A stretch of DNA of 64,000 nucleotides from NCBI GenBank assembly GCA_050248495.1, contig JBFWSG010000006.1, forward strand, positions 1 through 64,000, given 5' to 3'. Numbering within the stretch: the first letter of the stretch is position 1; every line of letters begins with the position of its first letter. The position numbers were made by a program, and so were the translations under genes. The notes beneath the pieces are model-generated. The model searched no databases. It was given only the letters and a program-made list of their open reading frames with translations, and was not told where the DNA came from. Below are positions 41,544 through 49,343 of this stretch, one piece after another. The DNA comes from DASYDU01 sp050248495 (GTDB lineage Bacteria; Planctomycetota; Planctomycetia; Pirellulales; Lacipirellulaceae).

Positions 41544-41918
41544 TTAGCCGGCGATCGACGGCACGCATTGGGCGACCGTCTTCTTGAGCTGTTCGGTGGT
41601 GAACGGCGTGGTGAGGTAGCTCGACGCGGTCGGGCACGACTGCTTCAGCTCGGTCATCTGCTTCGACTGGGGCGCCATCACGACAATCGGCGTCTTGGCG
41701 TCGGTCCGGCGGATCGACGTCACCAGCTCGTCGCCTTGGGCCGTCTTCGTGTTGTATTCGGCGAAGACGATGTCGTACTTGCCCTTCTGGAGCATCTCGA
41801 TGGCCTGGCAGCCATCGGTGGCCTCGGCCACGTTCTTGATGCCCAGCTCTTTGAGCGAGCGGGTGAGATTTTTGCGGACCTTGCTGTTGCTGTCGGTAAC
41901 CAGAGCTTTGATTTCCAT
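41544..41918 (-). CDS. Receiver-domain protein with degenerate phosphorylation site (pseudo-receiver)
   Basis: A 124-residue single CheY-like domain read from the ATG at 41918. It aligns closely with CheY, but the key residues differ. The phosphoacceptor Asp is Glu54 (VFAEYNTK); the acidic pair keeps Asp9, while its partner is Ser10; the conserved Thr/Ser is Ala82 (VVMAPQSK); and the conserved Lys is Thr104 (YLTTPFT). It probably cannot be phosphorylated and may mimic the active state. No output domain or neighbouring kinase is visible. Confidence 0.85.
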   Translation of the reverse strand: MEIKALVTDSNSKVRKNLTRSLKELGIKNVAEATDGCQAIEMLQKGKYDIVFAEYNTKTAQGDELVTSIRRTDAKTPIVVMAPQSKQMTELKQSCPTASSYLTTPFTTEQLKKTVAQCVPSIAG

Positions 41919-42251
41919 GACGAAATCTCGCCTCGGGGACATGTGCCGCAAGGAAGGTGGGAGGGCGGCGGCCGGCGGCACGGCGGTCGCAATGCCTGGG
42001 AAAGTGTAGGCCCACGCCGGTGCGCAACGCAAAGCAGGATGCTTTGTGACGGTGGTGGCGCTTAACGGTTCGGCGAGCGTCAATTTGTCCGAGCCAAACG
42101 CGGCCCGTATAACTTGGAAGGAGTTTGCCGCGCGTGGAGAGAGAGGCGGACAAATTCGGTTAAGATTATGGCGACCAGCGACGGCGCGGCGATCGAGCGC
42201 CTCCGGCAATGCGTCGCACAAGACTCGAGTATTTTCTGGAGAGGAATCGGC
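41919..42251. promoter_or_regulatory. Divergent intergenic region with a 10-base dyad
   Basis: AATTTGTCCG at 42082-42091 and its perfect inverse CGGACAAATT at 42147-42156 are 55 bases apart, between the pseudo-receiver (minus) and the PHA-type gene (plus). They may be two half-sites for a regulator that loops DNA. A TATAAC box lies between them at about 42107-42112. The rest of the 333 bases shows nothing. Confidence 0.5.
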
Positions 42252-42626
42252 ATGTCCCGACCCATCACGATCACCCTGCCACATCAACTGGGCAAAGACG
42301 AAGCCAAGCGGCGGATCGCCGATGGCTTTGGGCAGTTTGAAGAGCACTTGATCGCCGGACTCCAAGGCCAGCCGCAAGGCGGCGGCCGCAGTGGCGGCTT
42401 ACTCGGCGCGGCGATTCGCTCCACGATGTCGTTTCAACAGCAATGGAACGGCGACCGACTGGAATTCACCGGCGGCGGGTTAGGGCAGAAAGTCAGCGGC
42501 CGGATCGACGTCGGCGACGATGCGGTGGTGATGCAGGTCGACCTGCCGGAAATTTTGGCTGCCATCGCTGACCGCTTCGCGGGCCAGCTGCAGCACGAAG
42601 GTCAGAAGCTGCTCGAGAAGAAGTAG
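42252..42626 (+). CDS. Polyhydroxyalkanoic acid system family protein (PHA_gran_rgn)
   Basis: A 124-residue protein from the ATG at 42252, with GAGAGG upstream. It matches the short PHA-granule-region family: MSRPITITLPHQLGKDEAKR, RIADGFGQFEEHL, then FQQQWNGDRLEFTGGGLGQK and VSGRIDVGDDAVVMQVDLPE. Members are found near polyhydroxyalkanoate genes in some bacteria but also widely elsewhere; no PHA synthase is in the window. It is a small alpha/beta protein, likely cytoplasmic. Confidence 0.8.
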   Translation: MSRPITITLPHQLGKDEAKRRIADGFGQFEEHLIAGLQGQPQGGGRSGGLLGAAIRSTMSFQQQWNGDRLEFTGGGLGQKVSGRIDVGDDAVVMQVDLPEILAAIADRFAGQLQHEGQKLLEKK

Positions 42627-42715
42627 CGAGGGTTCTCACCAGCCAGTGTGGCATGCTCTCGCCGCGAAGTGGCGTGAGCATGTTCGCGCCGATGGCACTT
42701 CACCCATCCGTTCGT

Positions 42716-42922
42716 CTATTCTGCCGCCGGCACGGGCGGGCCTTCCCCGCCGCCGGGGCGCAGCGATTCGTCGTCGCTCATCACGTACATGAACATCCCG
42801 CCGAGCATCAGGATCACCGCCACCCAGAACCACCACTTGTGGTGAATCGGCCGCTCGACGTGCGGGTGAGTCTGATGATTGTGGTGATGACCGTGCTGAT
42901 CGTGGTTATGCTCGTGCGACAT
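42716..42922 (-). CDS. Small His-rich single-helix membrane protein
   Basis: A 68-residue protein from the ATG at 42922. Residues 2-22 are His-rich (SHEHNHDQHGHHHNHQTHPH), suggesting metal binding. One membrane helix follows (about 30-47: WWFWVAVILMLGGMFMYV) and an acidic/Pro tail. The long open frame upstream has no homology and is ignored. The function is unknown; metal sensing or sequestration is a guess. It converges with the PHA-type gene. Confidence 0.7.
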   Translation of the reverse strand: MSHEHNHDQHGHHHNHQTHPHVERPIHHKWWFWVAVILMLGGMFMYVMSDDESLRPGGGEGPPVPAAE

Positions 42923-43223
42923 ACGTTCGGCGCCTGCGAATTGACTGGGAAGCGTGCGTGAAAGTCTGAAACTGGAAAAAGCATAGCATAATGGCGACGC
43001 CCCCAGGTGAGTAGGTCGAAACGAATGCAGCAGGCACGCTCCGTGTGCCGTAGCGGCCCTGCGAGTACGCGAAATCTTTGTGGCGGAAATTGCGACGCGC
43101 GGCGCCTGCCCACGACTTTGGCGGCGAACTGGCTCCTTGCGGGGGGCGTACTTAGCGGATAGAAAAAATGCTGGCCGCCGCGGCCAGCTGCCCTCTCGCC
43201 CAGATATCCTTCGGAGGAATCCC

Positions 43224-43583
43224 ATGTCCGAGACGATTGACATTGTCGCGTCGGGAAAAATGCTCGAGGTCCGGATCACGGGGAAGCTTACCAAGGAAGC
43301 CTATGAGAAGCTCGTGCCCGTCGTCGACAAGCAGATCAAGGAGTACGGCAAGGTCCGCTTCCTGGTGATTCTGGAAGATTTCCACGGCTGGACGATGGGC
43401 GCGATCTGGGAAGACACGAAGTTCGATCTGGCCCACTGGCACGACATCGAGAAGCTGGCCATCGTCGGCGAAACCAAGTGGGAGGCCGGCATGGCAGTGT
43501 TCTGCAAGCCGTTCACCACGGCCAAGATCAAGTACTTTGATCATGCCAAGCTGGACGAAGCGCGGAAGTGGATCGCCGAGTGA
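43224..43583 (+). CDS. SpoIIAA-like (STAS-fold) protein
   Basis: A 119-residue protein from the ATG at 43224, with GGAGGAA upstream. It matches the SpoIIAA-like family: LEVRITGKLTKEAYEKLVPV, VRFLVILEDFHGWTMGAIWE, DTKFDLAHWHDIEKLAIVGE and a C-terminal KYFDHAKLDEARKWIA. Members bind lipids or act as STAS-type adaptors; the phosphorylated Ser of true SpoIIAA is not conserved in this branch. Function unknown; the family call is firm. Confidence 0.88.
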   Translation: MSETIDIVASGKMLEVRITGKLTKEAYEKLVPVVDKQIKEYGKVRFLVILEDFHGWTMGAIWEDTKFDLAHWHDIEKLAIVGETKWEAGMAVFCKPFTTAKIKYFDHAKLDEARKWIAE

Positions 43584-43621
43584 GTGGGTGGCAACCGGCA
43601 GACTCCGACTTAACCTGTGGG

Positions 43622-43641
43622 AGGCGTCTCCGACGCCGATT
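43622..43641. repeat. 20-base interspersed element, copy 1
   Basis: AGGCGTCTCCGACGCCGATT, identical over all 20 bases to 62841-62860. Its core GGCGTC-TCC-GACGCC is a 6-base-pair hairpin. It lies in the spacer before upp, 94 bases from the start codon. Confidence 0.8.
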
Positions 43642-43735
43642 GGGCCATCCAGTAGGTCACGGCATCAACAAAACAAAAGTCCAATCGAGCCAAATCGTTC
43701 GCGCCGCGATCTCCTGATTCTCAGAGGCCTGTTCC

Positions 43736-44368
43736 ATGAGCGGCGTGATTGAAGTCGACCATCCGCTGATCGCGTCCCATCTGGCGCGCTTGCGCGACAA
43801 GCACACGCGGCCGACCGAATTTCGCTCGCTGGTCAGCCGGCTGGCGTCGCTCCTGGCTTACGAGGCACTGAAAGACCTGGCCACCGAGCCGGTGGTCGTC
43901 GAGACTCCGTTGACTCAGACTACGGGGCGCAAGCTCGCCCAGCGGATCGGCCTGGTCCCTATCCTGCGGGCCGGGCTCGGCATGGTCGAGCCCGTGCTGG
44001 AGCTGATCCCGCAAGCGGAAGTCTGGCATCTGGGCCTCTATCGCGACGAAGCCACCGCCAAGCCCGTGAAGTACTACAACAAATTGCCGCACGAGCATCC
44101 GGTCGACGTGGCGCTCGTGGTCGACCCGATGCTGGCCACCGGCGGCTCGGCCGTGGCGGCGATGGCGACCCTGCGCGAATGGGGCGTGCCGCATGTGAAA
44201 TTGCTCGCGCTGATCGCTTCGCGGGAAGGCTGCGATGTCGTGACGCGCGAGTTTCCCGATGCCCAGATCTATGTCTGCCAGATCGATCCCGTGCTCAACG
44301 ATCACAAATACATCGTGCCGGGCCTGGGCGACGCCGGCGATCGGATATTTAATACGGTCCGCAACTAG
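43736..44368 (+). CDS. upp: Uracil phosphoribosyltransferase
   Basis: Upp converts uracil and PRPP to UMP in pyrimidine salvage. The protein is 210 residues, the usual length. It starts MSGVIEVDHPLIASHLARLR, has the conserved IGLVPILRAGLGMVEPVLEL, the PRPP loop ALVVDPMLATGGSAVAAM and the uracil-binding C-terminus YIVPGLGDAGDRIFNT. The start is the first ATG of the family N-terminus. It is followed, in the opposite direction, by the lower-GC accessory gene. Confidence 0.97.
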   Translation: MSGVIEVDHPLIASHLARLRDKHTRPTEFRSLVSRLASLLAYEALKDLATEPVVVETPLTQTTGRKLAQRIGLVPILRAGLGMVEPVLELIPQAEVWHLGLYRDEATAKPVKYYNKLPHEHPVDVALVVDPMLATGGSAVAAMATLREWGVPHVKLLALIASREGCDVVTREFPDAQIYVCQIDPVLNDHKYIVPGLGDAGDRIFNTVRN

Positions 44369-44459
44369 CAACAGCCCTCCGGCCATTATCTTACGCCGCG
44401 CTGAATCAACGGTCAGGCCATCCCAGTCTGAATTGGCCGCAAACTCATGCGTCGGCCTA

Positions 44460-45752
44460 TCAGAGCGTCTCGGAAGCTCCTTTGACTATCATCCATGCCG
44501 GAATGATAGGCATTCCTTTCTCATATCGAGCCGCTCGCGCTGCCTCCGCAGAAAGATCGTAATAGGCAGTGCTGAGCAATTGAAAGCCGTCTCGAATTGT
44601 CAAGTTATTCCGAAGTGAATTTACGACTCCGGGCCATTTCGCTAAGATTTGATCTTGATCGTACGGCAACTCATCGCCTTCAGATGCATTGCTCAGCGCG
44701 TCAGACGCAATCGAATATCCGATTTGCTCAGTTGCTTGCAGAAGTTCCTGCAGAAAGTGGGATGCGCTCATGTAGACGAGATAGTGTGCGCACGACGAAT
44801 TAAGCCGATTTGCGCCCACCATTAGAAATGTGAACTGGCACTTGACTATCAATGGGCGCAGCCGAACTGTACTCCTCCACAATCGCTCGACTACCCGCGT
44901 AATAAGTTTGCGCATTTCCGAACTCAATCGCTCCACATGTGCGAGCCCTATCGAGCGTTGAAGAAAGAACAGCAGCATTGCGACTTCGTGAGCGGTTTTG
45001 TGACAAGAAGCAAAGTCTTCCGGAAATTCATCTAGAAGTATAATTGGCGGGATTGGAACTTCCGGGCTAGCAAAAGCCGGAAGTAGCCTTGAGTCGATTT
45101 CATAGGCTCGGTGCATCTCAGACTTATTCTGTGCCTTCGCAAGTACTGCGAGGTCAGCATACGAGAATTCACCCTCGCCCGGTAATTCGAGTGAATCTGT
45201 TCTTGGTAACTCCGAAGACAGCGCCTTCGACGCGGCTGCTGAAAGCATTTCGTCGAAGCGATCAAGTCGGCCCACGGCTGCTACAAGTTCATCGCTTGAG
45301 ACTGGGATTCCGAGATATTTTTGCCGCAAGGGTACGCCACGAAGGCTATCTAAAATGTTTCGCAATCGTTCGAGGTGGTAGAGTTCGCACGGAATTGTGC
45401 CGGCAATTTCTTCGAGCTTATGCCGGTCTGTAAGGGAGAGTGACTGGTTGGTGATGAAGACAAACCCGTCGGCATTGTTTTTGGCGACTCCTTTGAGGTC
45501 ATCAGTATATTTCTTCCTGACCGTCGAAAATTGTTTCTCTCCGTTTGCGAAATGTGCAGCGGCGATCCAGCGCTTGCCATCGTGTTTCAGCACTAGGTCC
45601 TTAAGGCAATCCGGGCCACCAAGCGGATGCGTTGGGTCGATTGCGTAAAATCCTTCAAGTTCGAGTAATTCCGCACTGAACCGCTCGCCATCGGTCGGAC
45701 CCTTACCCCAGTCAAGTAGCAGTCGCCAAGTCATTCGATTATTTGGCTGCAT
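44460..45752 (-). CDS. Accessory protein with restriction-endonuclease-like N-terminal domain
   Basis: A 430-residue protein from the ATG at 45752. The gene is visibly less GC-rich than its neighbours and sits between upp and hpt, so it was probably acquired by transfer. Residues about 5-145 resemble the nuclease-like front domain of many unnamed defence-type proteins: ELLELEGFYAID, GPDCLKDLVLKHDGKRWIAA, DGFVFITNQSLSLTDRHKLE and YHLERLRNILDSLRG. The usual catalytic (D/E)xK strand reads WIAAAHFA, so catalysis may be lost. The remaining 280 residues are mainly helical (FFLQRSIGLAHVERLSSEMR), with no known family. Defence is an inference. Confidence 0.65.
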   Translation of the reverse strand: MQPNNRMTWRLLLDWGKGPTDGERFSAELLELEGFYAIDPTHPLGGPDCLKDLVLKHDGKRWIAAAHFANGEKQFSTVRKKYTDDLKGVAKNNADGFVFITNQSLSLTDRHKLEEIAGTIPCELYHLERLRNILDSLRGVPLRQKYLGIPVSSDELVAAVGRLDRFDEMLSAAASKALSSELPRTDSLELPGEGEFSYADLAVLAKAQNKSEMHRAYEIDSRLLPAFASPEVPIPPIILLDEFPEDFASCHKTAHEVAMLLFFLQRSIGLAHVERLSSEMRKLITRVVERLWRSTVRLRPLIVKCQFTFLMVGANRLNSSCAHYLVYMSASHFLQELLQATEQIGYSIASDALSNASEGDELPYDQDQILAKWPGVVNSLRNNLTIRDGFQLLSTAYYDLSAEAARAARYEKGMPIIPAWMIVKGASETL

Positions 45753-46091
45753 GACGTCTCCATAGGAATTGCTTGAACACGCGATTCTAGCACTGAGACC
45801 GATGTTTCCAAAATTATTGACCGTGGCCTTACATTTGCTCACGCGCACGCGCTCACCATATTTGCGTGGCAATGTGTCGGCGGCCATGCCAACACGCAAG
45901 TCGCGCGCACTGCTGCTCCGGAGCATCGTTCTGCAGGACACCACGACTGCGTTCCGCGATTGGCCAATCTCCCAGCGAAACAAAACTCGCGATGTTTTGA
46001 GCCGCGAATTCCGGTGGGTTTCTCCGTCTGCTCACAGACGCTAAACTATGGGATTCGGCTGCTGTCGGTAGAGAAAACGTCGGAAATCCAA
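45753..46091. other. Divergent region between accessory gene and hpt
   Basis: The 339 bases hold the minus-strand promoter at 45784-45811. The rest has lower GC than the genes around it. It carries no gene; the apparent frames are shadows. A hpt promoter must lie toward 46000-46090, but no strong box was found. Confidence 0.45.
45784..45811 (-). promoter_or_regulatory. Sigma-70-like promoter of the accessory gene
   Basis: On the minus strand TTGGAA (plus 45806-45811), a 16-base spacer and TAGAAT (plus 45784-45789), 32 bases before the ATG at 45752. The box quality is good for this GC range. Confidence 0.5.
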
Positions 46092-46655
46092 ATGAAGATA
46101 CTGCTCAACGAGGAAGAACTGCACGCCGGCGTGACGCGGCTGGCCGGCGAAATCGCCGCCTGCTACGAGGATCGGCAGCTCACGATCATCGGCGTGCTCA
46201 CCGGCAGCGTGGTGCTGCTGGCGGACTTGATTCGCGCGATCGAACTGCCGACTCGCGTCGGCGTGCTGCAGGCTTCGAGCTATCGCGGGGCCACGACCAC
46301 CCGCGGAGAGCTGTCGATCAATTCCGATTGGATGCTCGACGTCAAAGGGCGCGATGTGTTGTTGGTCGACGACATCTTCGACACCGGGCACACGCTGCTC
46401 CGCGTCATGGAACGGATGCGGGATTTCGGCCCGACGTCGCTCCGCACCGCCGTGCTGTTGCGCAAGCGGTCCCGCCAGGAGGTCGAGTACAATCCCGACT
46501 TCGTGGCCTTCGACATTCCGGATGAATTCGTGGTGGGCTACGGCCTCGACTACGAGGACATGTACCGCAATCTGCCGTACCTCGCGGCCCTGGAGCCGGA
46601 CGACATCGCGCGGCACAAGCAGGCGGCGTTGGAACATCAGAAGCTGCACTCGTAG
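46092..46655 (+). CDS. hpt: Hypoxanthine phosphoribosyltransferase
   Basis: Hpt salvages hypoxanthine (and often guanine) with PRPP. The protein is 187 residues from the ATG at 46092. Motifs are IGVLTGSVVLLADLIRAIEL, the flexible-loop SSYRG, the PRPP loop VLLVDDIFDTGHTL and DFVAFDIPDEFVVGYGLDYE. The frame is open further upstream, but the family start is here. A second PRPP salvage gene, upp, lies on the other side of the accessory gene. It precedes the flavin reductase by 23 bases. Confidence 0.96.
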   Translation: MKILLNEEELHAGVTRLAGEIAACYEDRQLTIIGVLTGSVVLLADLIRAIELPTRVGVLQASSYRGATTTRGELSINSDWMLDVKGRDVLLVDDIFDTGHTLLRVMERMRDFGPTSLRTAVLLRKRSRQEVEYNPDFVAFDIPDEFVVGYGLDYEDMYRNLPYLAALEPDDIARHKQAALEHQKLHS

Positions 46656-46678
46656 TAGCGCATTGGAGGGGAGTCACG

Positions 46679-47254
46679 ATGAGCACGCCACGGATCTTGG
46701 CCTTTGCTGGAAGCGCTCGCCGCGAGTCGTTCAACAAAACGATGATCAAGATCGCTGCGGCCGGAGCGGAAGCAGCGGGAGCAAAAGTCACGCTCCTTGA
46801 CCTGGCCGATTTCGAGCTGCCGCTCTTCAATCAGGACCTCGAAGCCGAGCAGGGATTGCCGGAAAAAGCTGTCGCCCTGAAGAAGTTGTTCGTCGAGCAC
46901 GACGGCCTCCTGATGGCGTGTCCCGAGTACAACAGCTCGATCACGCCGCTGTGGAAGAACACGATCGATTGGGTTTCGCGTCAGGCCCCGGGGGAAGGAT
47001 CGCTCGCGGCGTTCCAGGGAAAGGTGGCGTCGATCATGAGCGCGTCGCCCGGCCGGCTGGGCGGATTACGCGGTTTGGTGCATGTGCGCTCGATTCTGGG
47101 CAACATCGGCGTGGTCGTGCTCCCCGATCAGATCGCCGTCTCCGAAGCCCACGGCGCCTTCACCCCCGATGGCAAGCACCACGACGCCAAAATGCACGAG
47201 TCGATCGCAGGACTGGGCCGCAAGTTGGCGGAGTTTCTGACGAAGCTTGGTTGA
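46679..47254 (+). CDS. NADPH-dependent FMN reductase family protein
   Basis: A 191-residue flavodoxin-like reductase. The FMN phosphate loop is GSARRESFNKTMIKIAAAGA, followed by VTLLDLADFELPLFNQDLE and the conserved CPEYNSSITPLWKNTIDWVS. Such enzymes reduce quinones, azo dyes or chromate with NAD(P)H; the physiological partner is unknown. GGAGGGG before 46679 gives a strong ribosome-binding site. It may be co-transcribed with hpt and faces the PIN toxin gene. Confidence 0.9.
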   Translation: MSTPRILAFAGSARRESFNKTMIKIAAAGAEAAGAKVTLLDLADFELPLFNQDLEAEQGLPEKAVALKKLFVEHDGLLMACPEYNSSITPLWKNTIDWVSRQAPGEGSLAAFQGKVASIMSASPGRLGGLRGLVHVRSILGNIGVVVLPDQIAVSEAHGAFTPDGKHHDAKMHESIAGLGRKLAEFLTKLG

Positions 47255-47290
47255 AGTTTGGGGACGTACGGATCAGCTTAAACTTCCCAT

Positions 47291-47710
47291 CTAGAGTCGC
47301 GGCAACGCCATCAATTCGCCCGGCGAGAAAATTGGAATTCCCGCGAACGAGTGCAAGTCGACGAGATCGCTATCCCCGCTGACGATATACTTCGCGCCGC
47401 CATCCTGCGCGAGCTCCAAATACATATCGTCTTTCGCGTCACGGCAAAGATTAACTTTCGACGTCACCTCAATCAGCGCGACGCGTTGAACATATTTGGC
47501 GAGGAACAAATCGCGCTCATCCGCCGTCAGATAGCGATCGAATTTCGGGCGGGCCAGCACTGCGGAGAGCTCGGCCACTGTCGCTGTCGACGCGAGCAAT
47601 TCACCGACTTGAAGTGCTCGTCGAAATGCAATATCCGGCGTCGAACCCTTGAACAGGGCTGCACTCACGAGCACGCTCGCGTCGAATACAAATCGCGGTC
47701 TATCGCTCAT
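47291..47710 (-). CDS. PIN-domain toxin
   Basis: A 139-residue PIN-domain ribonuclease of the putative toxin family (COG1569-like). The acidic residues are in place: FVFDASVLVSAALFK (Asp1), TVAELSAVL (Glu2), CRDAKDDMYLELA (Asp3) and YIVSGDSDLVDL (Asp4). It overlaps the antitoxin gene by 11 bases at its start. The order antitoxin then toxin with overlap is typical of VapBC-like modules. The substrate is probably tRNA or mRNA (family knowledge). Confidence 0.9.
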   Translation of the reverse strand: MSDRPRFVFDASVLVSAALFKGSTPDIAFRRALQVGELLASTATVAELSAVLARPKFDRYLTADERDLFLAKYVQRVALIEVTSKVNLCRDAKDDMYLELAQDGGAKYIVSGDSDLVDLHSFAGIPIFSPGELMALPRL

Positions 47711-47927
47711 CGAGAATTGACTGCAGGATCTCCGGCGTCAGTCCCCGCTCCTGGGCATTGCGACTTAGTTCGTCCATGACATCTTCCAGCGAAGTGCCGG
47801 GGCGAGTGACCTCGCGCAGCCGCAGACTTAACAGCAAATCCAGCTTGCGACGCTCCTCGACGGATACCGAACGGTAAGCGAGCGCTGCTTCGGGATCGAC
47901 TTGAATGGTGATTGCTTCAGCGTTCAT
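47700..47927 (-). CDS. Antitoxin of the PIN toxin
   Basis: A 75-residue protein from the ATG at 47927. It resembles short antitoxins preceding PIN toxins: an N-terminal beta strand (EAITIQVDPEAALAYR) that likely forms the DNA-binding ribbon, then helices (VEERRKLDLLLSLRLREVTR, DVMDELSRNAQERGL) that would wrap the toxin. It ends inside the toxin start codon region (11-base overlap), so translation is coupled. The operon may be self-regulated at the gap upstream, where no clear palindrome was found. Confidence 0.8.
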   Translation of the reverse strand: MNAEAITIQVDPEAALAYRSVSVEERRKLDLLLSLRLREVTRPGTSLEDVMDELSRNAQERGLTPEILQSILDER

Positions 47928-48018
47928 TCCCAATACCCCACGGTCGTGCCAGCACATCGCCAATTCTACCTCGCACGCCGCAAAAGGGCCAATCTGAAAA
48001 CGTCGTCCAATGAAATCG

Positions 48019-49041
48019 CTACTCATTGGGAATCACGTCCTCGCCTGCCATCGTAAACAGCGCGACGAACAGCTGCGGATCGAGATCGTCCGTGTGGAAG
48101 CGGACCGCCGCGTCGGCGTAAGCAATGTTCGTGCCGCCGTCATGGAAGCTGTAAGGCTGATTTACATTGTCGCAATTGATGATTTGCGTCTGGCCGCAGT
48201 AGTCGTTGATCGTGAGCCAGGTCTGCGGACTCGCCCAGCGAAAGCGGCTGTTGTTGGACCGAATGACTTCCGGATCGTCATTCTTCAATGCCCCTTGCTC
48301 ATAGATCAGCGGCTTGCCGGCGCATTCAAACCACATCCAGGTGTGCGACAAGCCGTCGGTAACGTGAGCCGCGCGCACGGTGCGGCGATCGGTATTCTTG
48401 ACATCAACTCGCAGTGTCCCCGCTATCAGTGCCAACTTGTCGACTTGCAGAATTCCGTCCCAAAACGTCGAGCCGTCGGGCAGGTGAAGCTTATTGGCAA
48501 TCCGTCCTGACACCAACATGGGGCGCAAGCTCGGCGACCCGCTCACCGCAATGCGGATTGCAGCAATGTAGTCGGTCACATGATACTGCTCTCGACCTGA
48601 CGGCGCTGTCGGACACAGCAAGATTGCGCTCACGTTCTGTTTCGTCGTCTCCTCATTCTTCGGGTGGTCCCAGTCGTAGTCGAAATCGATCGCCGCGAAC
48701 GTCGCTCCCGCCTCGAAGTGGGGCAGCGTGAGCGAGATGCCGTTGTGATTGGCCAAGGGCGGTTTCACACTGTTCGGTACTTCCCCGTGGCGGAGCTGGG
48801 CCGCCGGCGGAAACTTCCGCTTTTCGGACTCGAATTGCAGCGTAGCCAGTGCGAGATTCCGCAAGTGATTCACACATTGCGTCCGCCGCGCAGTTTCGCG
48901 AGCGGCCTGCACCGCCGGCAAGAGCAGGGCCAGCAGAATCCCAATAATGGCGATCACCACCAACAGCTCGACCAGCGTAAAAGCCGTTCTCCACACTTCG
49001 TTTCCCAACCGACGGGAGAACGGCATCGATGACAAGGCCAT
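48019..49041 (-). CDS. DUF1559 pseudopilin-like protein (H-X9-DG type)
   Basis: A 340-residue protein of the planctomycete-rich DUF1559 family. It has a prepilin leader ending Ala before FTLVELLVVIAIIGILLALL, where the +5 Glu is conserved. The helix LLPAVQAARETARRTQCVNH and CVNHLRNLALATLQFES follow. The family C-terminal His motif is read as SFHDGGTNIAYADAAVRF, with Ala where the usual Asp-Gly Gly would be. These proteins are processed by prepilin peptidase; their function is unknown, and planctomycete genomes hold many copies. The GspE-M cluster 2.5 kb away may share the same peptidase. Confidence 0.92.
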   Translation of the reverse strand: MALSSMPFSRRLGNEVWRTAFTLVELLVVIAIIGILLALLLPAVQAARETARRTQCVNHLRNLALATLQFESEKRKFPPAAQLRHGEVPNSVKPPLANHNGISLTLPHFEAGATFAAIDFDYDWDHPKNEETTKQNVSAILLCPTAPSGREQYHVTDYIAAIRIAVSGSPSLRPMLVSGRIANKLHLPDGSTFWDGILQVDKLALIAGTLRVDVKNTDRRTVRAAHVTDGLSHTWMWFECAGKPLIYEQGALKNDDPEVIRSNNSRFRWASPQTWLTINDYCGQTQIINCDNVNQPYSFHDGGTNIAYADAAVRFHTDDLDPQLFVALFTMAGEDVIPNE

Positions 49042-49343
49042 GGTGCGAGCTCACCCGGATGTAGAATCGGGACCCCCATCCGTGGCGTGGCCGCATTATT
49101 GGGGGGTGGGCTCGCCGTTTGCAAGATATTTTTTCTCGGACCTCCGGAAAAAATCGCGGCAGAAAGGCAAGTGAGAGGGCGGTTTAAGCGCGAGGATGCA
49201 CAAGCCGCGCCACGACTGCTCAACAGTGTGTCCCCCAGTTGAGCAGTCGCAGAAGCACGGGCTTTTCTCAGATTTGCGGCCCCAAGCCGCCCGCACGACT
49301 GCTCAACTCAAGTGCAAATCCAGTGATCCTGAAATTAGCGCCG
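49042..49343. repeat. Intergenic region with direct and inverted repeats
   Basis: Copy A (49202-49224) and copy B (49285-49307) are near-identical direct repeats ending in CACGACTGCTCAAC. Between them GTTGAGCAGTCG (49238-49249) is the inverse of the same end, making a perfect 12-base-pair stem with 49213-49224 and a 13-base loop (AGTGTGTCCCCCA). The 302-base gap has no gene. It lies between AMP nucleosidase and DUF1559 genes, both on minus, so it may hold the DUF1559 promoter and the terminator of the gene at 50117. Confidence 0.75.

Noticed and set aside
47230..47295. GAAGTTT/AAACTTC pair between the flavin reductase and PIN genes as terminator
   Set aside because: Seven base pairs, AT-rich, with a loop of about 20 bases; too weak to call.
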